64,000 bases of DNA from Microvirga thermotolerans. GTDB lineage: Bacteria > Pseudomonadota > Alphaproteobacteria > Rhizobiales > Beijerinckiaceae. Positions 56,178-64,000 of the stretch are shown piece after piece. The notes beneath the pieces were generated by a model that made no database searches, was not told the DNA's origin, and saw only the letters and a program-made list of their open reading frames with translations. Positions within the stretch are counted from its first letter, which is position 1. Every line of letters starts with the position of its first letter. The stretch lies in assembly GCF_009363855.1 (NCBI RefSeq), contig NZ_CP045423.1, forward strand, positions 3,316,001 to 3,380,000, read 5' to 3'. The position numbers and the translations under genes were made by a program.

Positions 56178-57335
56178 ATGGGCTTTCAGCAGAAACCGGT
56201 CGAGGAGCAGGTCGTCGTCATCACCGGCGCGTCGAGCGGGATCGGGCTCGCCACCGCCCGGCTCCTTGCCGACCGTGGCGTCAGGGGCCTCGTCCTGGTC
56301 GCGCGGAACGAGGACGCCCTGCGCCGGGTCGCCGAGGAACTCGACGGGCGCAGGACGCGGGCCGTCGCCGTCCCTGCCGACGTGAGCCGGCGCGAGGATC
56401 TGGAGCATGTGGCCCGCGTGGCGCTCGACACCTTCGGCGGCTTCGATACCTGGATCAACGATGCCGCCGTCGCCGTCTATGGGACCCTCGACCGGATCCC
56501 GATGCAGGACCAGCGCCAGCTCTTCGAGGTGAACTACTGGGGCGTCGTCTACGGCTCCATGATCGCCGCCCGCCATCTGCGCGAGCGCGGCGGCACCATC
56601 ATCAATGTCGGAAGCGTGCTCTCCGAGCGCGCCATGATGCTCCAGACGCAGTATTCCGCCTCCAAGCACGCGGTGAAGGGATTCACGGACGGGCTGCGCA
56701 TGGAGCTGGAGCACGAGGGAGCGCCGGTCTGGGTCACGCTCATCAAGCCCTCGTCCATCGACACGCCCTACGTGGAGCACGCACGCAACTACCTCGACGC
56801 GGAAACCGCCGTGCCTCCGCCGGCCTACGACCCGCACCTCGTCGCGAAGGCCATCGCCTTCGCCGCCGAGAACAAGCGGCGGGAATTGACCATCGGCTTC
56901 GGCGGGTGGGCCATCGGAGCCATGGGCAAGATCGCCCCGCGCATGGTCGACCGGGCCATGGAATGGACCGGCTATGCCGCTCAGACCACCCACCACCGCG
57001 AACGTCCCGAGATGAGGGACAACCTCTACCGTGCCCGGCAGGACGGCGACGTCTATTCCTCGCTGCCGGGGGAGCCCCGCAAGACGAGCCTGCTCCTCGA
57101 GGCGCAGATGCACCCCGTCGTCACGACGGCGGTTCTCGCGGGCCTCGGCGCCGCCATGGCCGCGCTGCTGCTGCCCCTCGGCGGATCGATGCGGCGTCCG
57201 CGCCGCCACCGCCCGATGCCCCCCTATCGCGCCGTCTCGCGCCGCCTGGGCAACGGCCACGGGGAACGGACCGCCGGTCCGGGCCATGCATCTTGGCGGG
57301 CCGAAGCCGGCGGGCGTCCGCAGCCGCGGCACTGA
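56178..57335 (+). CDS. Short-chain dehydrogenase with C-terminal membrane segment
   Basis: 385 residues. Classical SDR core: VVVITGASSGIGLATARLLA (nucleotide site), VPADVSRRED, NDAAVAVYG (the NNAG position is changed to NDAA), catalytic Ser in IINVGSVLSERAMM and YxxxK as YSASKHAVK. After about residue 265 it continues beyond usual SDR length with a hydrophobic segment (TTAVLAGLGAAMAALLLPLG, about 323-342) and a basic tail. This long form with a terminal anchor is common in stress regulons. AAGGAG precedes ATG 56178. Confidence 0.9.
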   Translation: MGFQQKPVEEQVVVITGASSGIGLATARLLADRGVRGLVLVARNEDALRRVAEELDGRRTRAVAVPADVSRREDLEHVARVALDTFGGFDTWINDAAVAVYGTLDRIPMQDQRQLFEVNYWGVVYGSMIAARHLRERGGTIINVGSVLSERAMMLQTQYSASKHAVKGFTDGLRMELEHEGAPVWVTLIKPSSIDTPYVEHARNYLDAETAVPPPAYDPHLVAKAIAFAAENKRRELTIGFGGWAIGAMGKIAPRMVDRAMEWTGYAAQTTHHRERPEMRDNLYRARQDGDVYSSLPGEPRKTSLLLEAQMHPVVTTAVLAGLGAAMAALLLPLGGSMRRPRRHRPMPPYRAVSRRLGNGHGERTAGPGHASWRAEAGGRPQPRH

Positions 57336-57427
57336 GAGGAGACGCTCTCGGGCACGGCTCCGCCCGAGACCGGCGCGCCGGCAGAAAGGCAGGATCACAT
57401 TTCAAGCCGATGCGCTAGCCTCCTCCC

Positions 57428-58339
57428 ATGAACGCGATTCGGATTCTCGCCTCGACCCTGCTCCTGACCCTGTCCTGCGCCGCCGCGGCGCAGGACAGGG
57501 GAACCCTCGATCCAAAGCCCCTGCCGCCCCTCGCCCGTCCCGACGATCCCTCGACGCCCGCGAAGGAGTTGTTCGGCCGCCGCGACACGCCGGCCGACCT
57601 GCCGCCGCGCGCCATCGGCGGCTATGCCAAGGGCTGCGTCGCGGGCGCCGTCGCGATCCCGGCCGACGGCGAGACCTGGCAGGTGATGCGCCTGTCCCGC
57701 AACCGGAACTGGGGACACCCGAACCTGGTGGCCTTCCTGCGCAGACTCGCGGAGAAGGCTCCCCGGGCCGCCGGGTGGCCAGGTCTTCTGCTCGGCGACA
57801 TGGCGCAGCCCCGCGGCGGCCCCATGATCACCGGCCATGCCTCCCACCAGATCGGGCTCGACGCGGATATCTGGCTGACGCCGATGCCGTCGCGCCGCCT
57901 GAGCCGCGCGGAGCGCGAGGAGATGTCCGCCACCAACGTGGTGAGACCGGACGGGCTCGATGTCGATCCCGACGTCTGGACCTCGCGCCACACGGCCCTG
58001 ATCCGCGCCGCGGCGACGGACAGGGAGGTCGCGCGCATCTTCGTGAACCCGGCCATCAAGAAGGCGCTCTGCCGCGAGGCGGGAGAGGATCGCGGCTGGC
58101 TGCGGAAGGTCAGGCCGATGTTCGGCCACAACTACCATTTCCACGTCCGCCTCGCCTGCCCCGGCGGGGAGGCCGCCTGCGAGGACCAGGACCCGCCGCC
58201 GCAGGGCGACGGCTGCGGCGCGGAGCTCGCCTACTGGTTCACGCCGGAGATGCTTCACCCCAAGCCGGGCAAGCCGCGCCCGCCCCTGACGATGGCGCAA
58301 CTCCCTGCCGAATGCCGCCGCGTCCTCGCGGCGCCGTGA
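57428..58339 (+). CDS. mepA: Penicillin-insensitive murein endopeptidase MepA
   Basis: 303 residues: signal peptide (ILASTLLLTLSCAAAAQ), then the LAS metallopeptidase fold. The zinc motif is GHASHQIGLDADIW, with the second His cluster in GHNYHFHVRLACP. NRNWGHPNLVAFL and AQPRGGPMITGHAS are also conserved; six Cys are expected in disulfides. It cuts D-Ala-DAP cross-links in the periplasm. The ribosome-binding site is weak. Confidence 0.95.
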   Translation: MNAIRILASTLLLTLSCAAAAQDRGTLDPKPLPPLARPDDPSTPAKELFGRRDTPADLPPRAIGGYAKGCVAGAVAIPADGETWQVMRLSRNRNWGHPNLVAFLRRLAEKAPRAAGWPGLLLGDMAQPRGGPMITGHASHQIGLDADIWLTPMPSRRLSRAEREEMSATNVVRPDGLDVDPDVWTSRHTALIRAAATDREVARIFVNPAIKKALCREAGEDRGWLRKVRPMFGHNYHFHVRLACPGGEAACEDQDPPPQGDGCGAELAYWFTPEMLHPKPGKPRPPLTMAQLPAECRRVLAAP

Positions 58340-58388
58340 GGCGCCGCCGCTGCTGCGGGCTCTCCCGCCTCGCCTGTCGGGAATGAAG

Positions 58389-58919
58389 TCAGTGGCCGCG
58401 CGCTGCGGGCGGCTTGGCGGCCTTGTGTCCGCCTTCGGCGATCCTGTCGGTTAGGGCAAGGACCACTCCCGAGCCGACGAACACCAGATGGATGATGACC
58501 AGCCAGGTGAGGTTGCGGTCGCTGACGTTCTCCACGTTCATGAACGCCTTCAGCACCTGGATCGCGGAGATGGCGACGATGGAGGACAGAAGCTTGAGCT
58601 TCAGGCCGGTGAAGTCGATCTTTCCCATCCACTCCGGCCAGTCCTTGTGGTCCGCCGCGTCGATCTTGGACACGAAGTTCTCGTAGCCGGAGAAGATCAC
58701 GATGACGATGAGCGACCCGGTGAGGGTGAGGTCGACGAGGGTCAGCACGCCGAGGATGACGTCCGATTCCCTGGCCGAGAACGCGTGGGTGACGAAGTGG
58801 AAGAGCTCCTGCATCGCCTTCATGAGGAGCAGGGCCAGCGCGATCACCAGCCCGACATAGAACGGCGCGAGCAGCCAGCGGCTCCCGAAGAGAAAGCGTT
58901 CAAGAATTCGCTCGATCAT
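58389..58919 (-). CDS. YqhA-type (UPF0114/TIGR00645) membrane protein
   Basis: 176 residues with four hydrophobic helices: SRWLLAPFYVGLVIALALLL, LTLVDLTLTGSLIVIVIFSG, a third around VAISAIQVLKAFM and a fourth TWLVIIHLVFVGSGVVLALT. The blocks ERFLFGSRWLLAPFY and KIDFTGLKLKLLSSIVAISA are diagnostic. Function unknown. AGGAG precedes ATG 58919. Downstream of msrA by 68 bp, same strand. Confidence 0.93.
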   Translation of the reverse strand: MIERILERFLFGSRWLLAPFYVGLVIALALLLMKAMQELFHFVTHAFSARESDVILGVLTLVDLTLTGSLIVIVIFSGYENFVSKIDAADHKDWPEWMGKIDFTGLKLKLLSSIVAISAIQVLKAFMNVENVSDRNLTWLVIIHLVFVGSGVVLALTDRIAEGGHKAAKPPAARGH

Positions 58920-58987
58920 CACCCGGCTCCTGAGGACGCCGGGTGGATGCCACGGCCCCGGAAGACGCGCAAGATCCCCTCGTCGGG

Positions 58988-59647
58988 TCACTCGGCGGCG
59001 ACGCCGGTGCCGATTGGACAGGAGACCCCCGTCCCGCCGAGCCCGCAATACCCGTTCGGGTTCTTCGCCAGATACTGCTGATGGTAGTCCTCGGCGAAAT
59101 AGAACGGCCCGGCATCGAGAATCTCGGTGGTGACGGGGCCGTATCCCCGCGCGGCGAGCGCCTTTCCGTAGGCCTCGCGCGAGGCCTCGGCGGCGCGCCG
59201 CTGGCTGTCGTCGAAGACATAGATCCCCGACCGGTACTGCGTGCCGACGTCGTTGCCCTGGCGCATGCCCTGGGTCGGGTCGTGGTTCTCCCAGAACGTC
59301 TTCAGAAGGGTCTCGTATGCGATCTTCCGGGGGTCGAAGACCACGAGGACCACCTCGTTGTGCCCGGTCAGCCCGGTGCAGACCTCTTCATAGGTCGGGT
59401 TCGGCGTGAGGCCGGCGGAATAGCCCGCGGCCGTGATCCAGATCCCGTCGCCCAGCTGCCAGAACTTGCGCTCGGCGCCCCAGAAGCAGCCGAGGCCGAA
59501 CATCGCCTTCGCGAAGCCCTCCGGATAGGGCGGCGCGAGGGGGCGGCCGTTCACGAAATGGGTCTCGGCCGTCTCGAGCGGCGTCGGGCGTCCGGGAAGG
59601 GCCTCCGACGGCGTGGGCAGATCCAGGCGCTTACGCAATCCGAACAT
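58988..59647 (-). CDS. msrA: Peptide methionine (S)-S-oxide reductase MsrA
   Basis: 219 residues. Catalytic Cys54 in [55 protein letters not shown] and [13 protein letters not shown] are the family blocks; C-terminal resolving cysteines lie in [12 protein letters not shown]. It reduces oxidised Met in proteins using thioredoxin. GAGGAG lies seven bases before ATG 59647, so an in-frame ATG eight codons upstream is less likely. Confidence 0.96.
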   Translation of the reverse strand: MFGLRKRLDLPTPSEALPGRPTPLETAETHFVNGRPLAPPYPEGFAKAMFGLGCFWGAERKFWQLGDGIWITAAGYSAGLTPNPTYEEVCTGLTGHNEVVLVVFDPRKIAYETLLKTFWENHDPTQGMRQGNDVGTQYRSGIYVFDDSQRRAAEASREAYGKALAARGYGPVTTEILDAGPFYFAEDYHQQYLAKNPNGYCGLGGTGVSCPIGTGVAAE

Positions 59648-59736
59648 GGCGGGCTCCTCGTTTGCCTTCATGTAGTGACGCTCCGCGCCGGCGCGAGCCC
59701 GGCTTCCGTCACTGTCCCGTGAGGAGCCTGGGCCGT

Positions 59737-60060
59737 TCAGCGGCCGGCGAGATAGCCGATGGGTTCCATGGACCTCTGGCCGAGCCAGAGCAGGAAGGCT
59801 CCGACGAGAAAGGCCGTGACGGAGGCCGGCAGCTGCAGGAGGGGAACGATGAGGGAATCCCACAGCCAGGGAGAGAAGCGGGCTGCGACCCGCGTCTGGA
59901 GCCCCGGAACCCCGCCCGGAACGACAAGGCCGATGAGGCTGTCGACGCTGGTAAGCGATATAACGTTGTTGACCATCGATCGCGTGCCGTCGATCACGAG
60001 GCCGACGAAGCCTGCGGCAACCAACAGCAAGCCGAGCATGCGCGCCAGGAATTTCAGCAA
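59737..60060 (-). CDS. Small two-helix membrane protein of unknown function
   Basis: 107 residues if started at TTG 60060, which has GGAGAGG five bases upstream; ATGs at 60087 and 60102 lie in frame but lack ribosome-binding sites. Two membrane helices ([20 protein letters not shown] near the start and [17 protein letters not shown] near the end) flank a segment with [16 protein letters not shown]. The [12 protein letters not shown] pattern is frequent in short Rhizobiales proteins of unknown function. Confidence 0.7.
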   Translation of the reverse strand: MLKFLARMLGLLLVAAGFVGLVIDGTRSMVNNVISLTSVDSLIGLVVPGGVPGLQTRVAARFSPWLWDSLIVPLLQLPASVTAFLVGAFLLWLGQRSMEPIGYLAGR

Positions 60061-60255
60061 AGGGCCCTCTCCGAATAGAGGGGTCATTTTAGGGCGTTTC
60101 ATCAAGAAGGCAAAGTGTCGCCTGCCTTTCGATGAAACTTGGATCTTGCCTTTTGCATTCATTTGGCGCTACACGAACGCCCTCCGCCGAATGCGGAGTT
60201 CGCCGGCCGTCCCGCGGGGTTTTCCGAGGCGGCCGGGAAGGCCCGAGGGCCGAAC

Positions 60256-60345
60256 GGAGGGGTGGCCGAGTGGTTGAAGGCGCACGCCTGGAAAGTGTGT
60301 ATACGGGCAACCGTATCGCGGGTTCGAATCCCGCTCCCTCCGCCA
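60256..60345 (+). tRNA. tRNA-Ser (anticodon GGA)
   Basis: Complete class II tRNA of 90 bases with encoded CCA. Acceptor GGAGGGG pairs with TCCCTCC (G7-T66 wobble), D arm GGCCGAGTGGTTGAAGGC, anticodon loop CTGGAAA with GGA at 60290-60292, long variable arm TATACGG-GCAA-CCGTATC, T arm GCGGGTTCGAATCCCGC. Reads UCC and UCU. A plausible but weak promoter (TTGCCT-N17-CTACAC) lies upstream at about 60149. Confidence 0.97.
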
Positions 60346-60849
60346 TTATCTGACCCTGAAGAAACGGGCCCATTCCTGCCGACCCCCTGCCCTGGGGAGC
60401 GCTCCGCCCCCTCGACCTGAAACCGAGGCTCCGTCAGCGAAGCCGGTCCCGCTTTTCCTGAGGATGCCCCATCGTCCATGAGAGCGCTGCGGTTGCAGCA
60501 CTCGGCGCTCGAGTCGTGCCAGGTTCGAGACCGGCCACGCCCTGCCTTGCAATACAGGATTATTTTCTAGGGCATCCCCTACAGAGACGACCCGCGGCGT
60601 CCGGGACAAGCTGCATTTCGAAGGGAGATCCGCCGGCGCCGTCGGCGGCGGGGAAGACGAATGCCCTGCCGTCTCATCTCATAGATAGGGCGCCCAACCG
60701 GCTTGCTTCAAGGCCCGGCCCCTGCCGTAAGACTGGCCGCCGATGCCGGAGGATGCCGAGGGAGCCAGGACGATGCATGTGCCATTTCCAGCCTGCGGAG
60801 CGCCGCGCGAGGGCCTCGAGCCGCCGCTGCCGAACTGCGGAGCGCCGCA
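60346..60849. other. 504 bp without recognisable gene
   Basis: Between tRNA-Ser and the monooxygenase gene. No integrase, no second tRNA and no direct repeat of the tRNA 3' end were found, so there is no sign of an integrated element. A small AT-rich patch (TTGCAATACAGGATTATTTTC, 60553 on, split TTGCAATACAGG/ATTATTTTC) could be a promoter. Open frames here look random. Confidence 0.5.
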
Positions 60850-62340
60850 ATGACGAGACATGCGGTGGCGATCGTCGGGAGCGGCCCGACGGGGCTGATG
60901 CTGGCAGGCGAGCTGGCCTTGGCGGGGATCGACGTCGCGATCGTCGAGCGGCGCCCGACCCAGGAACTCGCCGGCTCCCGCGCCGGCGGGCTGCACTCCC
61001 GCACCATCGAGATCCTCGACCAGCGCGGAATCGCCGACCGGTTCCTGTCGGAGGGGCAGACGGCCCAGGTCGTGCGGTTTGCCTCCCTATCCCTGGACAT
61101 GAGCGACTTCCCGACCCGGCACAATTACGGGCTCGCCCTGTGGCAGAACCATATCGAGCGCATCCTCGCAGGCTGGGTCGCGGAGCTGGGGGTTCCGGTC
61201 TATCGCGGCCGGGAGGCAACGGGCTTCGTGCAGGACGACGACGGCGTCGAGGTGGAGCTGTCCGGCGGCCAATCCGTGCGGGCGGATTATCTCGTCGGGT
61301 GCGACGGCGGGCGCAGTGCGATCCGTAAGGCGGCCGGCATCGCGTTTCCCGGCTGGGATCCGACGATCAGCAACCTGATCGCCGAGGTCGAGGTGGCGGA
61401 GGAGCCGGAATGGGGCATCCGCCACGATGCTCTCGGCATCCATGGGCTGAGCAGGCTGGAGGACGGGAAGCGCGTGCGGGTGCTGGTGACCGAAAGGGGC
61501 CTTGGATCCACCGGCGAGCCCACCCTGCGCGACCTCAGCGAGGCGCTCGTTGCCGTCTACGGGACGGACTTCGGGATCCGCCGCCCCACGTGGATCTCCC
61601 GATTCACCGATACGGCCCGGCAGGCGGCGGCCTACCGCAAAGGGCGGGTGCTGCTCGCCGGCGACGCCGCGCACGTGCATTATCCCACCGGCGGACAGGG
61701 GCTCAACCTCGGCATGCAGGATGCGGTGAACCTGGGCTGGAAGCTGGCCCAGGTGGTCGAGCGGAGGGCCCCGGAGAGCCTCCTGGATACCTATCACGCC
61801 GAGCGGCACCCGGTGGCTGCCCGGGTGCTGCGCACCACGATGGCGCAGGTGGCGCTCCTGCGCCGCGCGGACGACCGCACGAAGGCCCTGGTCGACGTCA
61901 TTGCCGAGTTCCTCGGCATGGACGAGCCGCGCAGGCATATTGCCGGCATGATGTCGGGTCTCGACATTCGATACGATCTCGGAGAGGGACACCCGCTGCT
62001 CGGGCGTCGCATGCCTGATCTCGAGGTGGTCACGGCCGACGGCCCGCTGCGGGTCTTCACCTTCCTGCACGATGCACGGCCCGTGCTGCTCAATTTCGGC
62101 GATCCCGGCGACCTCGACATCGCGCCGTGGAGGGACCGGGTCCGGCAGATCGACGCCAGATACGACGGCATATGGGAGCTTCCGGTCCTCGGCGCGGTCA
62201 GCGCGCCTGGTGCCGTGCTGATCCGGCCCGACGGCTATGTGGCCTGGGTGGCCTGGGTGGGAGACCGAACCGGGCGGGGCCCTGCCGAGGCGCTCACCAC
62301 ATGGTTCGGACCGCCTGCAATGGCACGAGCCGGCGCTTAA
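60850..62340 (+). CDS. FAD-dependent aromatic-type monooxygenase
   Basis: 496 residues, PheA/TfdB/RdmE-like. FAD fingerprint VAIVGSGPTGLMLAGELALA at 6-25, ELAGSRAGGLHSRTIEILDQ, the DG motif VGCDGGRSAIRKAAG, and the GD motif VLLAGDAAHVHYPTGGQGLN followed by LGMQDAVNLGWKLA. A thioredoxin-like C-terminal domain is expected and its start fits DARPVLLNFG. It hydroxylates aromatic or polyketide-like compounds; the Rox rifampicin monooxygenase is a relative. Substrate unknown; no pathway genes nearby. Followed by a strong hairpin. Confidence 0.92.
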   Translation: MTRHAVAIVGSGPTGLMLAGELALAGIDVAIVERRPTQELAGSRAGGLHSRTIEILDQRGIADRFLSEGQTAQVVRFASLSLDMSDFPTRHNYGLALWQNHIERILAGWVAELGVPVYRGREATGFVQDDDGVEVELSGGQSVRADYLVGCDGGRSAIRKAAGIAFPGWDPTISNLIAEVEVAEEPEWGIRHDALGIHGLSRLEDGKRVRVLVTERGLGSTGEPTLRDLSEALVAVYGTDFGIRRPTWISRFTDTARQAAAYRKGRVLLAGDAAHVHYPTGGQGLNLGMQDAVNLGWKLAQVVERRAPESLLDTYHAERHPVAARVLRTTMAQVALLRRADDRTKALVDVIAEFLGMDEPRRHIAGMMSGLDIRYDLGEGHPLLGRRMPDLEVVTADGPLRVFTFLHDARPVLLNFGDPGDLDIAPWRDRVRQIDARYDGIWELPVLGAVSAPGAVLIRPDGYVAWVAWVGDRTGRGPAEALTTWFGPPAMARAGA

Positions 62341-62346
62341 AGAAAA

Positions 62347-62371
62347 GGCCCCGGCAGCTTCTGCCGGGGCC
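62347..62371 (+). terminator. Hairpin after the monooxygenase gene
   Basis: GGCCCCGGCA-GCTTC-TGCCGGGGCC, perfect 10-bp stem, six bases after the stop, followed by GGGGTTCTC. Likely terminator. Confidence 0.7.
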
Positions 62372-62384
62372 GGGGTTCTCCCAA

Positions 62385-62451
62385 GGATAAGGAGACTTGG
62401 AGCGAAGAGGGAGACTTGGAGCGGCTTGCGGGTGCTTGAGATCGCAAGCCG
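62385..62451. repeat. Short direct repeat and hairpin downstream of the RTX gene
   Basis: GGAGACTTGGAGCG occurs twice with five bases between (about 62390-62423). It is followed by an inverted repeat CGGCTTGCG-N12-CGCAAGCCG (62422-62451), which can end transcription of the minus-strand RTX gene, about 90 bp after its stop. Confidence 0.5.
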
Positions 62452-62541
62452 TCCAGGGGTTCCTCTGTTTGTTGCCTGTCTTTCAGGCGGACTCGGAGGA
62501 CCGCGTCCGCCCAACCGGTTCCCGGCTCTCCTGAAGAGGCG

Positions 62542-64000
62542 TTAGACGAAGAAGAAGTCCTTGTAGGTGATATCGCCGCCGGTCTTCTTGTTCGGGTCGA
62601 AGGTGATGGTGGCGATCTCCAGGGTCTTCTCCTTCGTGCCGATGCCGTCGGCATCGAAGTAGAGCTTGTAGGTCTTGGAGTTGACCTTCTTGATGCTGAA
62701 GTAGTCGTCCTTGTCCTTCGGCCCCCCGCTCGTCGACAGCCAGCCGCTCTTCATCTTGATCGGCTTGTTCAGCGACGCGCCTTTGCTCTTCATGTACTTG
62801 GCGATCACCTTATTGGTGAAGGCCGCATCGTCGAAGTAGAGGGAGTCGTACTTCGCCTGGAAGTCCTTCACGGTGTCGACATGCTTCTTGTAGTCGCGCT
62901 TCGTCACCTTGAAGTCGAACAGGAAGGCGTCCTTGTTGAGGTCGCCCTTCGTGTACTTGCCTCCGTAGAGCGTGTCCCTTCCGGCCCCGCCCGACAGGAC
63001 GTCGTTGCCGCGATCGCCCTTGAGCATGTCGTTGCCGGCGCCGCCGAAGAGACGATCCGCCCCGAGATTGCCGGACAGCCTGTCCGCGAGCGCGCCGCCG
63101 TAGAACACGTCGTTGCCGAGCGTGCCTGTCGTGAACTCGGGGTTCACATCGGCGACGTTGATCGCGAACGCCTTGGTGTAGCTCGCGCCGGCGACGTCCG
63201 TCACCCTGACGGAGACGTTGTGGCTCTTGTTCTGCTCGTAGTCGAGCAGGAAGCCGTTCTTCACCCGCAGCTGATTGCCGACGATCTCGAACCGATCGTC
63301 CGGAGCGGACAGGGCATAGGTCAGCGCAGATCCGCCGATCCCGTCATCGGTGGCGCTGAGCGTCCCCACGACCGTTCCGGCCGCCGCATATTCCGCCGCG
63401 ACGGTGCCCGACAGCTGGATGTCCGTCGGAGCATGGTTCTGCGGAGGCGCAGCCGGCGGTGTCGAGGTGACCTTCACGGCCGTGTTCACCACCGGGGTCG
63501 ACGGGTGGGACTCATCCGCGACGCTGACGCTGAACTGAGTCGTCACCGGCGCACCGCCAGCCGCTCGATCCGTCGGATCGAACTGCAGGTCGTGCAGGAT
63601 GTTGTTGACCTCCTGCTCCGTCAGATTAGTCCACTGATAGACCTTGTCCTGCCCTGAGGTGCCAGGCGCCGGAATGGTGATGCTGCTTCCGCCCACAGCG
63701 ATCAGCTGGCCGTCCTCAGACTTGAAGCGGATCGTCAACGTAAGCTGATCGTTCTCCGGATCGTCCACCACCAGGCTGTCGAAGGCATCGACCGGACCCT
63801 GGTTCGTCGCCACGAACTCCGTCTGCCCATTGTTGGCCACCGTTATGGTCGGCAGATCGTTCCCCGGGTTGGTGTCGTCGTTCTGGATCGTACCCGTGGC
63901 CGTAGCGGTCGCGATGGCCGCCCCGGTTGCGTTCGACAGCGTAATCCGGAACGTTTCATGCTGTTCGAAGTTCGTGTCGCCCGCGACCTGGATCACGATC
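62542..64000 (-). CDS. Secreted RTX/calx-beta/cadherin-like calcium-binding protein, 5' end off window
   Basis: At least 486 residues; the N-terminus lies beyond the right edge. From the edge: the end of a Calx-beta domain ([27 protein letters not shown]), then two domains including a cadherin-like one ([40 protein letters not shown]), then RTX nonapeptides ([53 protein letters not shown]) and a C-terminal beta domain ([29 protein letters not shown]). This is the layout of large adhesins or enzymes exported by type I secretion with a C-terminal signal. Secretion genes are not in the window. Confidence 0.9.
   Translation of the reverse strand, partial: IVIQVAGDTNFEQHETFRITLSNATGAAIATATATGTIQNDDTNPGNDLPTITVANNGQTEFVATNQGPVDAFDSLVVDDPENDQLTLTIRFKSEDGQLIAVGGSSITIPAPGTSGQDKVYQWTNLTEQEVNNILHDLQFDPTDRAAGGAPVTTQFSVSVADESHPSTPVVNTAVKVTSTPPAAPPQNHAPTDIQLSGTVAAEYAAAGTVVGTLSATDDGIGGSALTYALSAPDDRFEIVGNQLRVKNGFLLDYEQNKSHNVSVRVTDVAGASYTKAFAINVADVNPEFTTGTLGNDVFYGGALADRLSGNLGADRLFGGAGNDMLKGDRGNDVLSGGAGRDTLYGGKYTKGDLNKDAFLFDFKVTKRDYKKHVDTVKDFQAKYDSLYFDDAAFTNKVIAKYMKSKGASLNKPIKMKSGWLSTSGGPKDKDDYFSIKKVNSKTYKLYFDADGIGTKEKTLEIATITFDPNKKTGGDITYKDFFFV

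Noticed and set aside
60256-60849. tRNA-Ser as an integration site of a mobile element
   Set aside because: No integrase gene and no repeated tRNA 3' end were found in the adjacent 500 bp or in the downstream genes.

Overview
This 64 kb, very GC-rich, gene-dense window is a chromosomal segment of an alphaproteobacterium, most probably a member of the Hyphomicrobiales near Methylobacteriaceae (a Microvirga- or Methylobacterium-like organism). I infer this from four things: the alphaproteobacterial order dnaK-dnaJ-pmtA-pyrF-dapB, lipid enzymes of the PmtA and OlsB type, three promoters of the general-stress sigma factor EcfG type (GGAAC-N16-CGTT), and small families common in that order (DUF1127, DUF2852, DUF6894, DUF1330). 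I see no phage, transposase, integrase or CRISPR array.

Layout. 1-8.4 kb: a truncated response regulator, comM, olsB, the queG-containing cluster (gst-queG-SDR), uppP with a small Cys-rich protein, nth and a DUF2244 protein. 8.4-9.46 kb: about 1.07 kb without a credible gene, holding dispersed palindromic repeats and one strong orphan promoter that abuts a LexA-like repeat. 9.46-17.1 kb: one long minus-strand heat-shock and housekeeping series (dnaK, a tiny ORF, dnaJ, pmtA, pyrF, two DUF1330 genes, a GNAT, dapB, gpmA), headed by a good RpoH-type promoter. 17.2-20.6 kb: an alkylation-repair pair (Ada-like and AlkB) followed by two related exported proteins. 20.6-25 kb: a TRIC-like channel, grpE and glnD. 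25-28.4 kb: a sulfonate-type ABC transporter with an OsmC protein. 28.4-43 kb: lpoA-like, rsmI-yraN, LysR/DUF1127, lipid kinase, gshB, hemW, TetR/DUF2852, rdgB-rph, hrcA, a GNAT and lepA.

43-54 kb is more accessory: a DUF6894 protein, a PAS-only protein, an MFS exporter, arsC, a lytic transglycosylase, an orphan TRAP binding protein, a DUF1328 peptide, a histidine kinase-KaiC-response regulator operon, and a DMT transporter with a RecD-like helicase. 54.05-54.73 kb is a less GC-rich non-coding stretch. It leads into a stress island in which a histone-H1-like Lys/Ser/Ala protein, a PRC-barrel protein and a short-chain dehydrogenase each have their own EcfG-type promoter. The window ends with mepA, a YqhA-type membrane protein, msrA, a tRNA-Ser(GGA), an FAD monooxygenase and the 3' part of an RTX/calx-beta secreted protein that runs off the right edge.

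Themes that connect the genes are proteostasis (DnaK/J, GrpE, HrcA, RpoH promoter), DNA protection and repair (Ada, AlkB, Nth, histone-like protein, RecD-like helicase), redox and thiol defence (GshB, GST, MsrA, OsmC), envelope maintenance (UppP, MepA, MltB-type enzyme, LpoA-like, PmtA, OlsB) and general stress signalling. The best candidates for new biology are the EcfG-controlled histone-like island and the KaiC/kinase/receiver operon.
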